Positions 32,065 to 41,972 of a stretch of 64,000 bases of DNA are shown here, piece by piece. The notes below the pieces were generated by a model that was not told the DNA's origin, did no database searches, and worked only from the letters and a program-made list of their open reading frames with translations. Every line of letters begins with the position of its first letter. The first letter of the stretch is position 1. The stretch lies in assembly GCF_009763805.1 (NCBI RefSeq), contig NZ_CP046804.1, forward strand, positions 1,116,001 through 1,180,000, read 5' to 3'. The DNA is from Vibrio cidicii. GTDB taxonomy: Bacteria > Pseudomonadota > Gammaproteobacteria > Enterobacterales > Vibrionaceae. Position numbers and translations under genes: made by a program.

Positions 32065-33291
32065 CTATTGCGTCACAGCGCGCTGGTGAGATTTCGGCAA
32101 GCCAAACGAAATCACCGTGGTAAGCACTAAAAACGCCAGTGAAACCCATAAGCACGCCGCCATACCCCAGCTTTGAAACACCCAGCCAGAGAGTATCGTA
32201 CCAATCAAACGCCCCATTGCGTTGGCCATGTAGTAAAAGCCCACATCCAGCGACACACCGTCATCTTTGGCGTAGCTGACAATCAAGTAAGAGTGCAGCG
32301 CCGAGTTAATCGCAAATACCGCGCCAAACACCATCAAGCCGACGACAATCACCAATTGCGGATGCCAGCTGCTCTGCACACCCAAAGCCACGGCGAAGGT
32401 GACCAGTGATAGCAGCGCCGCCCAGCCAATGGCAGAGTGTCCATCGGGCGCTTTGCCCGCCCCTTTTACTCCGGTAATGCGCGGCGCGATGCCTTGAATG
32501 ACGCCATAGCCGATCACCCATAACGCAAGAAAGCCACCGACTGCGCTGTGATCCCAACCAAACACACTGCCAAGATAAATCGGCAAAGCAATCACAAACC
32601 ACACATCACGTGCGCCAAACAGAAAGAGCCTTGCCGCAGAGAGAATGTTGACGCTAGAGGATTTGGAGAAAATCTCGGAAAATTTCGGCTTATTTTTCGC
32701 TTTCCCCATCTCCGCTTTGAGGCTCAGCACGCTGCCGATAAACACCAGCGTCAATACGCTTGCCATCGCTAGCACTGCGTATTGAAAGCCAATCAGCGAG
32801 AGCAAAGCGCCGCCCAAGAAAAAGCCGCCGCCCTTGAGCGCATTTTTCGAGCCTGTCAGGATCGCAATCCACTTATACAAAGCCCCTTGGGCATTCTCTG
32901 GCACAAAAGTCTTAATTGCACTTTTGGCGCTCATTTTGTTGAGATCTTTGGCGATCCCAGACAGCGCCTGCGCCGCCATAACCCAAGGAATGGTCAGCCA
33001 CGCCGAAGGTACCGCGAGCATCAACAACGCGACTATTTGCAGCGCAAGTCCAATGTTCATGGTGCGATTGAGCCCGAGCCTAGCCCCTAACCAGCCGCCA
33101 ACCAAGTTGGTCACTACGCCGAAAAATTCATAAAAAAGGAACAACGAGGCAATGGCCAGTGAGGAGTAACCGAGGTCGTAAAAATAGAGCACCACCAGCA
33201 TACGCAATGCACCATCGGTGACGGTGAAGTTCCAGTAGTTGAATGTCACCAACATGTATTGGCGAACATGATGATTTAACTGAGAAAACAT
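32065..33291 (-). CDS. arsJ: ArsJ, 1-arseno-3-phosphoglycerate efflux permease
   Basis: A 408-residue major-facilitator-type protein with about twelve membrane spans, starting MFSQLNHHVRQYMLVTFNYWN. ArsJ exports 1-arseno-3-phosphoglycerate made by the partner GAPDH, and so removes arsenate from the cell. Its identity rests on overall resemblance and on the gene order arsR-gapdh-phosphatase-arsJ. The start at 33291 is chosen because the segment upstream to 33321 is not hydrophobic and lacks a site. Confidence 0.88.
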   Translation of the reverse strand: MFSQLNHHVRQYMLVTFNYWNFTVTDGALRMLVVLYFYDLGYSSLAIASLFLFYEFFGVVTNLVGGWLGARLGLNRTMNIGLALQIVALLMLAVPSAWLTIPWVMAAQALSGIAKDLNKMSAKSAIKTFVPENAQGALYKWIAILTGSKNALKGGGFFLGGALLSLIGFQYAVLAMASVLTLVFIGSVLSLKAEMGKAKNKPKFSEIFSKSSSVNILSAARLFLFGARDVWFVIALPIYLGSVFGWDHSAVGGFLALWVIGYGVIQGIAPRITGVKGAGKAPDGHSAIGWAALLSLVTFAVALGVQSSWHPQLVIVVGLMVFGAVFAINSALHSYLIVSYAKDDGVSLDVGFYYMANAMGRLIGTILSGWVFQSWGMAACLWVSLAFLVLTTVISFGLPKSHQRAVTQ

Positions 33292-33334
33292 GTTTTTCAC
33301 TCTGAGAAAAAGAGCGGCCAATGCCGCTCATTCA

Positions 33335-33829
33335 TTATGCTTTGACGACGCTTGAGATGTACTCTACCTGCACCGCTTTGGTAAAGGCCCCCGGTCTGAG
33401 CGCCTGCACTTTACTGATGATCGCTTCTAAGGACCATCCTTGCTCTAGCAGCAGATGCGCGGCCAAAAGCCCGGTTCGCCCCGAACCACCCATGCAGTGC
33501 AGGGCCACTTTTTCGCCCTTTTTCAGCGCGTCATGCAGTTGCGGAGCGATACTTTGCCATTGCTGCTCAAACTCTGCTTCCGGCGCACAATCGTCCTCGA
33601 TCGGCGCGTGAAACCATTGCATGCCTGCTTGCTCTGCTTCACAAGGCAAAGCCTCAACGCCTTTTTCCGCCATTTCGTGCTGGTTAATCGCCGTGACAAT
33701 CGCCGTCACGCCTTGTGCTTTGAGCTGTGAAAGGGAGTCTGCCAGCGAGGTCCCTTTAGTTCCTGGGCAAGGCGTTAAAATCAGCGCCGCGCCGCCTTCG
33801 AGCGGCAGTTCCCATGTTGGATGTGTCAT
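33335..33829 (-). CDS. CDKN3-like dual-specificity phosphatase in the ars operon
   Basis: A 164-residue protein with the Cys-phosphatase signature HCMGGSGRTG (HCx5R) and an upstream general-acid Asp in the IEDDCAP loop. There is no signal peptide, so it is cytoplasmic. It lies between gapdh and arsJ, 11 bases after the former. Its role in arsenate resistance is unknown; it might act on an arseno- or phospho-metabolite rather than on proteins (inference). Confidence 0.82.
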   Translation of the reverse strand: MTHPTWELPLEGGAALILTPCPGTKGTSLADSLSQLKAQGVTAIVTAINQHEMAEKGVEALPCEAEQAGMQWFHAPIEDDCAPEAEFEQQWQSIAPQLHDALKKGEKVALHCMGGSGRTGLLAAHLLLEQGWSLEAIISKVQALRPGAFTKAVQVEYISSVVKA

Positions 33830-33840
33830 TTCTGCTCTCC

Positions 33841-34842
33841 TTACGCCAAACCGACTTTGCGCACGAGCTCCGCAGTGCGAGTGGCGTAGCCCATTTCATT
33901 GTCGTACCACGCGTAGATTTTCACCATGCGCTTACCGACAACCATGGTCGATAACGCATCAACGATGGTTGAACGCTGGTCACCCCGATAGTCAATCGAC
34001 ACCAAAGGACGCTCTTCAAAGCCCAAAATGCCCTGAAGTTCGTTTTGTGACGCGGCTTTAAGTAGTGCATTGACCTCTTCGGCGGTGGTGTCACGTTTCA
34101 CATCAAAAATGATGTCGGTCAGCGACGCATTCGCCAGTGGAACACGCACTGCGTGACCATTAATTTTGTCTTTTAGATCAGGGAAAATTTCCACAATCGC
34201 GGTCGCCGAACCCGTGGTCGTTGGGATCAGGCTCATGCCACAGGCGCGAGCACGGCGCAGATCTTTGTGCGGCGCATCCAAAATGGTTTGCGTGTTGGTT
34301 AAATCATGAATGGTGGTAAACGAAGACTGCTCGATGCCCAAGCTCTCGTGAATCACCTTCACCACCGGCGCGATACAGTTGGTCGTGCACGACGCGGCGG
34401 TAACAATGCGGTGCTTGTCTGGGTCGAAAATATGGTCGTTTACACCGACTACGATATTGGCGATGCCCTCTTCTTTTACCGGAGCCGAAACCACCACACG
34501 TTTCACGCCTTGCGCGAGGTATTGGTTGAGAAATTCACTCTTACGATGTTTTCCTGTCGCTTCAATCACGACATCACAGCCAGACCAATCGACCGCTTCA
34601 ATCAATTTTTGCTGCGAGGTCTTGATCACTTTGCCATTAATGACGATCTGTTCACCTTCATGACTTACCGCATGGTGCCAGCGGCCCTGTACTGAATCAA
34701 ATTCCAGCAGATGCGCTAAGGTTGCGGCATCCCCCGCGACATCGTTGATCTGCACAAACTCAACTTCTGGCCAGTCGAACGCCGCGCGCAATGCCAAACG
34801 ACCGATACGACCAAATCCATTAATTCCGACTTTTATAGACAT
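33841..34842 (-). CDS. Glyceraldehyde-3-phosphate dehydrogenase, arsenate-resistance type
   Basis: A 333-residue [22 protein letters not shown] binds [14 protein letters not shown] contains the catalytic Cys, and [10 protein letters not shown] closes the fold. In ars operons this enzyme forms 1-arseno-3-phosphoglycerate from glyceraldehyde 3-phosphate and arsenate for export by ArsJ. The start MSIKVGING at 34842 has AAGGAAAAAAGC upstream; the open frame to 34869 overlaps arsR. Its place directly after arsR separates it from glycolytic gapA. Confidence 0.9.
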   Translation of the reverse strand: MSIKVGINGFGRIGRLALRAAFDWPEVEFVQINDVAGDAATLAHLLEFDSVQGRWHHAVSHEGEQIVINGKVIKTSQQKLIEAVDWSGCDVVIEATGKHRKSEFLNQYLAQGVKRVVVSAPVKEEGIANIVVGVNDHIFDPDKHRIVTAASCTTNCIAPVVKVIHESLGIEQSSFTTIHDLTNTQTILDAPHKDLRRARACGMSLIPTTTGSATAIVEIFPDLKDKINGHAVRVPLANASLTDIIFDVKRDTTAEEVNALLKAASQNELQGILGFEERPLVSIDYRGDQRSTIVDALSTMVVGKRMVKIYAWYDNEMGYATRTAELVRKVGLA

Positions 34843-34856
34843 GCTTTTTTCCTTAA

Positions 34857-35198
34857 TTAAACACAGCACTGTGGGCGATCAACCATCGCCGCCAGCCGCT
34901 CAATATCTTGCTGGTATTCTTGCTTTAAGCACTTGGATTCCACCAAGCCCTGAATCTGCTTTCTCATCCAACCGGGTAGATCTTCCGCTAAACGGTAAAA
35001 TACCCACTGCCCTTGACGAAGATCGGTCACAATGCCACTTGAGCGCAGCAGCGCTAAGTGACGCGATACCTTTGGCTGACTCTCACCAAGCGCTTGAGTC
35101 AACTCACCGACACACACTTGCTGCTCACGAGCGATCATCAGTAAGCAGCGCACACGCGTTTCATCGGCCAACAGTTTAAAGAATTGATGAGGTAACAT
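34857..35198 (-). CDS. arsR: ArsR-family repressor
   Basis: A 113-residue winged-helix repressor: [17 protein letters not shown], then [29 protein letters not shown]. The metalloid-binding Cys candidates are VCVGEL in helix 3 and the C-terminal QCCV pair. The start at 35198 has GGAGATAACC upstream, and the AT-rich palindromes lie immediately before it, as expected for autoregulation. First gene of the ars operon. Confidence 0.88.
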   Translation of the reverse strand: MLPHQFFKLLADETRVRCLLMIAREQQVCVGELTQALGESQPKVSRHLALLRSSGIVTDLRQGQWVFYRLAEDLPGWMRKQIQGLVESKCLKQEYQQDIERLAAMVDRPQCCV

Positions 35199-35205
35199 GG
35201 TTATC

Positions 35206-35232
35206 TCCATATATGGATATGCGTATATATTA
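35206..35232. promoter_or_regulatory. Candidate ArsR operator
   Basis: TCCATATATGGA (35206-35217) is a perfect 12-base palindrome followed by ATATGCGTATAT. It overlaps the leader of arsR. AT-rich interrupted palindromes are usual for ArsR/SmtB proteins; binding by this ArsR is inferred. Confidence 0.6.
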
Positions 35233-35434
35233 TTTTTTATCGCCACTGGGTCAATAGCAATTGGCAATCGTCATAAATAATTCATATCCCAAGTTCGTTT
35301 CGTGCGTTTAAAAACCGTCTTAACCTCAAACGCTTGCTCAATCTTTGTGCAGACGATCGCTTTTAAGACACAACAAGATTCATATACTTGTTTTATCTTT
35401 ACTTTTAACTACAAACAGCAACATAGGGAAATGG

Positions 35435-35971
35435 ATGATGAGCAATAATAAAAGCTACTCAAAACTGTCGGTTGCACTGCACTGGATAATTGCCTTGGCG
35501 TTTATCACAGTGTTTGCCGTCGGTGCGTATATGTCTGACTTACCTCGCGGGCCGGAAAAAGGCGAAATTGTGGCGTTACACAAATCCTTCGGCGTGCTGG
35601 TGCTGATGTTGGCAATCGCTCGCATCGTGTGGCGCATCAAAGAAGGAGCGATTTCCCCTGTCGCACCGATGCCCGCATGGCAAGAGAAAGCCGCAAAAGC
35701 CGTCCATGGTTTACTACTATTAGCCACTTTAGCCATGCCTATTTCTGGTGTGGTTATGAATATTGGGGCAGGACGGGCACTCGAGGTATTTGGTTTCACC
35801 TTAGTGACTGCCAGTGAAAAAACGCCATGGATGCAAGATGTTGGCTCAGCGATTCACCACACCGCGCCGCCGATTATCATCGCGATACTGCTGGTGCACA
35901 TACTGGCGGTATTAAAACATCAATGGGTGGATAAAGACGCGACCATGGCTCGCATGCTTGGTCGTGGCTAA
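35435..35971 (+). CDS. Cytochrome b561
   Basis: A 178-residue inner-membrane cytochrome b with four spans. Likely haem-ligand His residues are in VALHWIIALAF, VALHKSFGVLV, AVHGLLLLA and LLVHILAVLKH. It resembles the CybB group, which oxidises quinol and may pass electrons to superoxide. Two adjacent ATGs (35435, 35438) follow AGGGA; an upstream frame to 35345 has no ribosome site. Monocistronic with a strong terminator. Confidence 0.87.
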   Translation: MMSNNKSYSKLSVALHWIIALAFITVFAVGAYMSDLPRGPEKGEIVALHKSFGVLVLMLAIARIVWRIKEGAISPVAPMPAWQEKAAKAVHGLLLLATLAMPISGVVMNIGAGRALEVFGFTLVTASEKTPWMQDVGSAIHHTAPPIIIAILLVHILAVLKHQWVDKDATMARMLGRG

Positions 35972-35987
35972 CATCAAACACCTTCCT

Positions 35988-36016
35988 CAAGCGAGCCATC
36001 GGGCTCGCTTTTTTTG
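35988..36016 (+). terminator. Intrinsic terminator after cytochrome b561
   Basis: AGCGAGCC / GGCTCGCT stem with a short loop, followed by a run of seven T. Confidence 0.92.
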
Positions 36017-36184
36017 CTCATTTTAACGTCAACCAATACTTTGCACTTGCGGCAGTTAATGCTCATAACTTGAACTCACTTCACACAAACCAGCCAAAGC
36101 AATCGATTACATATTAACTCCGTCAATATGGCGATGGTTTTATATACGAAAATTACTTTTATAAAAACATCAAGCGAGAAAGTC

Positions 36185-38671
36185 ATGCTGAAAAAAACCT
36201 TACTGGCGGCAACCGTCAGCGTACTGAGCGCCTGTGGTGGTGACTCAGGCGGCTCTACCGATACACCTGCCACACCGCAAAACCGCCCACCGTCAGTTGA
36301 ACTGGGCCAAGACATCACCACCGAACCTTTACAACCGATCGAATTGCTGGCTCAACACAGTGATCCTGATGGCGATGTACTGACATTCCAATGGCAGCAA
36401 ATTGAAGGCCCTACTCTCAACCTTCAAGGCATCGACAGTGAACAACTTACCTTTGAGACACCTCAAGTGGTGGTTGATACCCGTTATGCCTTCCGATTAA
36501 CCGTCACCGACCCGAAAGGACAACAAGCAACCGACACCCTTGCCGTCACGGTGAAATATCAACCAGACAACATTCCAAACCAAGCGCCTGTCCTTTATCT
36601 TGAAAAACCTTTTGCGGTGCAAGAAGGAGCCCAAGAAGTACGCTTACACGCCAGTGCTACCGATAGCGATGGCAGCATAGCCAATATCTATTGGCAGCAA
36701 CTGAGTGGACCAACAGTCACACTGTCAGACCCAACCTCATTTAATCCCACCTTTGCGGTTCCCGACGTCGATGAAGACGATCTCATTCAGTTTGATGTCA
36801 AAGTCACCGACAATCTTGGCGCCAGTGCCAAATCTGGTCAGGTGATTACGGTGCACGCCAACAACGGCAACCAAAGACCCGTCGTTTCACTTGGTGACAA
36901 CCAAACGGTCCAAGAAGGCACCCCATTGACAGTAACGGCCAACGCGAGTGACAGCGACGGTACAATTACAGAGTACAGCTGGGCGCAATTATCAGGACCA
37001 GAGGCAAGCCTGAGCAACGAAGATAGCGCTGAAGCTCAACTGACTGTCCCCGCGTATCAGCCCGGGGCTGCCAATAAAATCCGCATCTCAGTGCAGGTGG
37101 TTGATGATCAACACGGGCGCAGTGTGAGTTCGGTAGATCTCACCATTGTGCCCAAAGATGGCAGTTTCTCTTCGATCCGCTATCGTGACCCAGAAATGCA
37201 ACGCTGTGTCGAAGACCTGCGAGATTATCATCACTGGAGCGCAGTCACCGACGTGGTGACTCTTGAGTGCCCTATCAGGTATGAAATCAGTACCACAATG
37301 GATCTCGCCGCTTTTCCGAATCTGCGTAATATGATCATCCGCTCACCGAAACTCAGCGATTTCAATGCCAACTACACCCCTGATATTGAGCAGCTTACCC
37401 TGTATCTCAGTGCGTTGAGTCATGTCGACCTGAAACCGCTGGCCGACTTACAAAGCTTGAGAATAGAAAAACTCGCACAGTTGCAAAGCCTTGATCTGTC
37501 TTACAGCAGCGCACTGACTGATTTAGACATTCGTGAATCAAAACTACCTGCGCTCGACTTAACCGCCACAACCGCGTTGGAAGCGGTCGCAATTCGCTCC
37601 ACGGAATTGGCCACGCTGCAATTGGCTGACATGCCTTCTTTGCAGCGTTTAATCTTGACGCAGAACCAGTTATCTGAGCTCAATTTGACTAAAATGCCAG
37701 CTCTGATTGCGTTGGCCGTCAATGGTAACCAGCTCGCTGCTCTTGATCTGTCGGAGCTCACCGCGCTGACGACTTTCTCCGCATCCGATAATCAACTCAC
37801 CGCCCTTACTTTTGCAGAGGGGATTCCGCTGAAAATGCTCATCTTGGATAAAAACCCAATCAGCACGTTAAATCTGCGTCCTTTTGTAGAGCTGGAACAA
37901 CTACGGGCCAGTGACACCAAGCTGAAAGCACTCGATTTCAGCCACAACGAGAAACTGACAACCTTGCTAGTGGAAAAGGTGCCAAGTTTGACTCAGCTTA
38001 CTGGCGATGTAACGCAGTTGCACAGTTTGGATATCAGTTACAGCGGCGTGACCAGTGTGGATTTTGCCGCGCTGAACAATCTAGAAATACTTGGAGCATC
38101 CGGCATGAGTCTCAAGCAGTTTGATGCCAGTAAGCACCCTAAGTTGCAACAATTGATGTTGGCAGACAACCAATTGTCGACGCTGGATATCTCCGCTAAC
38201 CCTGATCTGGTCGTGCTTGATGTACAAGGGAACCAGCTCAAAACGCTGGATCTGACTCACAACCCTGAAACCTTTGAGCTGACCGCAAACGACAACCAGT
38301 TAGGAAGCGTGACATTGCCAGAAGGCAGCCGACTCACTTACCTCTCTTTAGCTAATAATCAGTTGCAAAGTGTGGATGTGGTTAAGGCGATTAACGTGTT
38401 TGAAGTGGAACTAAACAATAACCCCTTGACTAGCCTAGATATTGGTGAGCTGCTCCAGCTAAGAGAGCTGGATATCTCCAACACGCCGATCAACGATTTT
38501 GAGTTGGCAGTATCAAGCGGCTTCTGGTGTTTGGTGGCTGAAAACCATCAGTTCAGCATCGCGATGCAAGAGAAAGTAGCGGAGTTTGCTGCGCAACCTG
38601 GGCATTTGTTTTCCACTCTGCCCCGCGGCGATCTAAACGTAGCCAGTTTTTGCCATCAGCAGTCACAGTAA
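36185..38671 (+). CDS. Large lipoprotein with PKD/cadherin-like domains and leucine-rich repeats
   Basis: An 828-residue protein. Residues 1-17 form a lipoprotein signal peptide (MLKKTLLAATVSVLSAC). Three beta-sandwich domains of PKD/REJ type follow, each with SDxDGxI/V and WxQxxGP motifs (for example DSDGTITEYSWAQLSGP), to about residue 330. The rest is a long solenoid of irregular leucine-rich repeats (NQLxxLDLxxxxxL pattern). It is probably exposed on the outer membrane and binds protein or polysaccharide; the ligand is unknown. The upstream frame to 36128 would mask the signal peptide. Confidence 0.82.
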   Translation: MLKKTLLAATVSVLSACGGDSGGSTDTPATPQNRPPSVELGQDITTEPLQPIELLAQHSDPDGDVLTFQWQQIEGPTLNLQGIDSEQLTFETPQVVVDTRYAFRLTVTDPKGQQATDTLAVTVKYQPDNIPNQAPVLYLEKPFAVQEGAQEVRLHASATDSDGSIANIYWQQLSGPTVTLSDPTSFNPTFAVPDVDEDDLIQFDVKVTDNLGASAKSGQVITVHANNGNQRPVVSLGDNQTVQEGTPLTVTANASDSDGTITEYSWAQLSGPEASLSNEDSAEAQLTVPAYQPGAANKIRISVQVVDDQHGRSVSSVDLTIVPKDGSFSSIRYRDPEMQRCVEDLRDYHHWSAVTDVVTLECPIRYEISTTMDLAAFPNLRNMIIRSPKLSDFNANYTPDIEQLTLYLSALSHVDLKPLADLQSLRIEKLAQLQSLDLSYSSALTDLDIRESKLPALDLTATTALEAVAIRSTELATLQLADMPSLQRLILTQNQLSELNLTKMPALIALAVNGNQLAALDLSELTALTTFSASDNQLTALTFAEGIPLKMLILDKNPISTLNLRPFVELEQLRASDTKLKALDFSHNEKLTTLLVEKVPSLTQLTGDVTQLHSLDISYSGVTSVDFAALNNLEILGASGMSLKQFDASKHPKLQQLMLADNQLSTLDISANPDLVVLDVQGNQLKTLDLTHNPETFELTANDNQLGSVTLPEGSRLTYLSLANNQLQSVDVVKAINVFEVELNNNPLTSLDIGELLQLRELDISNTPINDFELAVSSGFWCLVAENHQFSIAMQEKVAEFAAQPGHLFSTLPRGDLNVASFCHQQSQ

Positions 38672-38704
38672 ACGTGAAACACATTGACCATGCACCATCA
38701 AATA

Positions 38705-38740
38705 AGGGAGGCTTGCGATAGGCAAGCCTCCCTCATTTTA
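38705..38740. terminator. Bidirectional terminator
   Basis: AGGGAGGCTTGC / GCAAGCCTCCCT with a five-base loop and flanking T/A tracts, between the convergent LRR lipoprotein and aspartokinase genes. Confidence 0.88.
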
Positions 38741-38776
38741 CTAGCACAATCTGGATGAACCTTGTGGCTAGGCGGC

Positions 38777-40204
38777 TTATGCCACCTGTTCAGTTTTGAT
38801 TGGCGCGGCCATTTTCGTTTCAAAAAACGTCTCATGTAGGGCACAGATCGCTTTGCGATACTCTTTGTCACTGACCACAAACTGCACATTGACGTTGCGC
38901 ATGGACGAGTGCAGTGCTGCTGGCGTCACGCCGTTACTCATTAAGCAGCTCACCCCTTTGGCCAGCGTTTTATTGGTATCCATTTGCGAACCTATGGCGG
39001 AAATCAACGCCACCATACGCCCTTTTGTCGACGCTTTGGGGTAGCGCTTTTCCGCTTTGTACAGCACTTGGTTAAGATTTTCTGCACTGCCACCCAGATA
39101 ATAGGTGATTGAGTTAGCGTTCATCTCTTTACCAATCAAACTCACTCGTGCCTCGGAGATGATTTCCATCAACTCATAACTGACATTATCCACCTGACCG
39201 ACCATGGTTTGGTCAAAAAGATGCAGAGCAAATACCTTCTCTTTACCTGCAATGATCTCCACTTTCTCCGTTTGTGGTACGTAGTCTGCCGAGATCAGCG
39301 TGCCCGGATGTTCAGGTTCAAAAGTGTTTTTGATTTGCAGCTCAATGCCACTTTCACGCAAACCCGCCGCCGCATTGGGGTGGATCGCTTCCATCCCCAA
39401 ATTTGCTAACTGATCGGCGACATCATAGTTGGTGTGGCCAATGGGTAACACTTTGCCCGGACCAACCACACGCGGATCGGCGGAGCTCAAATGGTACTCT
39501 TTGTGAATCACCGCCAGATCAGCATTGGTGAGTGAGGCAATACGGCTAAAGGTCATCTCGCTGTAACCGCGATCGTAGGTGCTCATCAACCCTTCTTTGC
39601 AGTACGCGTAGCCCGTGACGATCGGCAGCTCTTGTGTCAGGTCGATGCTGGCAAACGCCGTGTTGATCGTCTCATCCAAAGATTTGGGTTCTTCGGTATT
39701 CCAACCAGAGAGATCGACAAAACGCGCGTTGATGCCGACGCTTTTTAACTTGAGCGCAGTATTAAACGCGCTATGCGCTTCACCAATTGAGGCGAGAAAC
39801 TCGCGAATTTGCGGTAAATAGTGACGCAAAGAAAACTGCCCATACTGACAGGTTTCCAAAATATTGGTAATGCAGTTACGCGCTTCAGCGATGCGCGAAC
39901 GGATAAATTTGTCAGCACGCAGTCGATTCATCGGATCGGCAAAGATGTTTTCATTCATCAGCAGCATGCGCTGCTCCACTTCACACAACGACTCCTGCCA
40001 CTCGTCGTTGCGCTTGGCAATGTGTTGGTAAACGCCCGGTTTGGCGGTTTTTTTGCCTTCGAGGAGCGCGTCAGTCATACCGCCGTAAGCCGAAACGACA
40101 AACACACGATGATAAGGATTGGCGGGGCGCAGGATGATGTTGTCTAACACAGCGTCAAACGCTGTCATTGAAGTACCGCCGATTTTTTCTACGGTATAAA
40201 TCAT
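38777..40204 (-). CDS. Aspartate kinase of the ectoine cluster
   Basis: A 475-residue aspartokinase starting MIYTVEKIGGTSMTAFDAVL, with the kinase motif KIGGTSM and FVVSAYGGMTD. Two ACT domains occur near the C-terminus (EIISEARVSLIGKEMNANS and GVSCLMSNGVTPAAL regions). It supplies aspartyl phosphate and is the specialised isoform (Ask_Ect) linked to ectABC, thought to escape usual feedback by lysine or threonine. AAGGAATCCTC precedes the ATG. Last gene of the ect operon. Confidence 0.92.
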   Translation of the reverse strand: MIYTVEKIGGTSMTAFDAVLDNIILRPANPYHRVFVVSAYGGMTDALLEGKKTAKPGVYQHIAKRNDEWQESLCEVEQRMLLMNENIFADPMNRLRADKFIRSRIAEARNCITNILETCQYGQFSLRHYLPQIREFLASIGEAHSAFNTALKLKSVGINARFVDLSGWNTEEPKSLDETINTAFASIDLTQELPIVTGYAYCKEGLMSTYDRGYSEMTFSRIASLTNADLAVIHKEYHLSSADPRVVGPGKVLPIGHTNYDVADQLANLGMEAIHPNAAAGLRESGIELQIKNTFEPEHPGTLISADYVPQTEKVEIIAGKEKVFALHLFDQTMVGQVDNVSYELMEIISEARVSLIGKEMNANSITYYLGGSAENLNQVLYKAEKRYPKASTKGRMVALISAIGSQMDTNKTLAKGVSCLMSNGVTPAALHSSMRNVNVQFVVSDKEYRKAICALHETFFETKMAAPIKTEQVA

Positions 40205-40282
40205 GAGGATTCCTTGGTTAGTTACTAACGTGGGGAGAGGGAGAAGAAGTGGAACAATAAGGCGCTCCACTTCAAGGTTGAA

Positions 40283-40669
40283 TCAGTCAACCAGCGGGTA
40301 GACGCCGTGCTCGTCGTGCACCTCTGCGCCAGTGATTGGCGGATTAAACACACACGCCATCACCATCTCTTTGTCTTTATAGGCGCGCAGGAAATGTTCG
40401 TCATGCTGATCGAGGATGTACAAGGTGCCGGGTTTGATTGGGTAGGTCTCGCCACCTACCACTTCGATCTCACCTTCGCCACTGATGCAGTACACCGATT
40501 CAAGGTGGTTTTTATAGTGGATATGAGTTTCGCTATCTTGATAAATCGTGGTGATATGGAACGAAAAGCCCATATTGTCGTCTTTAAGTAGCATGCGCAC
40601 ACTTTCCCAGTTTTGCGCGACCACACGACGTTCACTGTTTTTGCACTCTTCTAGCGTTCTTACAATCAT
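40283..40669 (-). CDS. ectC: Ectoine synthase
   Basis: A 128-residue cupin that cyclises N-gamma-acetyl-diaminobutyrate to ectoine. It starts [17 protein letters not shown], typical of EctC, and has cupin motifs [19 protein letters not shown] and [14 protein letters not shown], whose Glu, Tyr and His positions bind the iron. It lies 13 bases after ectB. Confidence 0.95.
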   Translation of the reverse strand: MIVRTLEECKNSERRVVAQNWESVRMLLKDDNMGFSFHITTIYQDSETHIHYKNHLESVYCISGEGEIEVVGGETYPIKPGTLYILDQHDEHFLRAYKDKEMVMACVFNPPITGAEVHDEHGVYPLVD

Positions 40670-40682
40670 TGTTCTTCCTTAG

Positions 40683-41948
40683 TTAACCGACGTTTTTAAA
40701 ATGGCTGACTGCGACGGATTCGACCGCCTGTTCGAAGATCTCTAGCCCTTGCTTGAGCTCGCTTTCGGTGATGGTCAGAGGCGAGAAAAACTTCACCACT
40801 TCATCATTTGGCCCGGCGGTTTCAATCACCATTTTTTTCTCAAAGCAGCTGGTAGCAATAGCTCTGGCAACTTCACCGTTTTGGCACTCAATACCACTCA
40901 TCATGCCTCGCCCTTTTTGGCGTACGAACAGTTCTGGAAAGCGCTGCACCGACCTAGTGACAACGTCACTCACTTGCTGCGCACATTGCTGAATGTGGCG
41001 GCTAAAGTCATCATTCGACCAGTAGATTTCCAGCGCGCTGGTCGCGGTGACGAAAGCGTGGTTATTACCGCGAAACGTGCCGTTGTGTTCACCGGGTTTC
41101 CAAACATCAAGCTCTGGTTTGAGCAGCACCACCGCCATCGGTAAACCATAACCGCTGAGCGATTTCGACAGCGTCACCATATCGGGCACGATGCCCGCTG
41201 GTTCAAAGCTGAAAAACGTCCCTGTGCGACCACAACCTGCTTGAATGTCATCGACAATCAGCAAAATATCGTGGTGCTTACAGAGCGCACTAAGGCGTTT
41301 AAGCCAAGAGGTCGACGCGGCGTTTAAGCCCCCTTCCCCCTGGACGGTTTCTAACAACACTGCCGCTGGTTTATCCATACCCGCAGAGTTGTCACTGAGC
41401 ATGGTTTCAAACAGCGCCAGCCCGTCGACACCCGCATAGCCTTCAAACGGAATACGAGTGATGTTAGGCAATGTCATGCCCGCACCTTGGCGATGGTGCT
41501 GGTTACCTGTCGCCGCCAGCGCTCCTGCGCTACAACCGTGAAAACCGTTGGTGAAAGCCACCACATTGCTTCTGCCTTTCACTTTACGCGCCAGTTTTAG
41601 CGCCGCTTCCACCGCGTTGGTCCCCGTTGGACCTGTAAACTGCATTTTGTAGTTAAGCGATCTAGGTTGCAGAATTAAGCGTTGGAAGGTCTCCAAAAAG
41701 GTGGCTTTAGCACTGGAGTGCATGTCCAACCCGTGGGTTAAAGCGTCCATTTCAATGTATTCGAGTAGCGCTTGTTTTAGGACAGGGTTGTTGTGGCCGT
41801 AGTTGAGAGATCCTGCACCGGCAAGGAAATCTAAGTAGCGCTCTCCATTTTCCGTTTCCAGCCAACACCCTTTAGCTTTGTGAAAGACCACCGGAAAGTG
41901 GTTTGAATATGAACGAACGTTGGATTCTTGCTGAGTAAAAATATCCAT
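40683..41948 (-). CDS. ectB: L-2,4-diaminobutyrate transaminase
   Basis: A 421-residue PLP-dependent class III aminotransferase converting aspartate semialdehyde to diaminobutyrate. PLP pocket: GPTGTNAVEAALKLARK; Asp in LLIVDDIQAGCGRTG; Schiff-base Lys in TLSKSLSGYGLP. Second gene of the ectABC-ask operon, 24 bases after ectA. Confidence 0.95.
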   Translation of the reverse strand: MDIFTQQESNVRSYSNHFPVVFHKAKGCWLETENGERYLDFLAGAGSLNYGHNNPVLKQALLEYIEMDALTHGLDMHSSAKATFLETFQRLILQPRSLNYKMQFTGPTGTNAVEAALKLARKVKGRSNVVAFTNGFHGCSAGALAATGNQHHRQGAGMTLPNITRIPFEGYAGVDGLALFETMLSDNSAGMDKPAAVLLETVQGEGGLNAASTSWLKRLSALCKHHDILLIVDDIQAGCGRTGTFFSFEPAGIVPDMVTLSKSLSGYGLPMAVVLLKPELDVWKPGEHNGTFRGNNHAFVTATSALEIYWSNDDFSRHIQQCAQQVSDVVTRSVQRFPELFVRQKGRGMMSGIECQNGEVARAIATSCFEKKMVIETAGPNDEVVKFFSPLTITESELKQGLEIFEQAVESVAVSHFKNVG

Positions 41949-41972
41949 GTTGAGACCGTTTTTGATTCCTAT

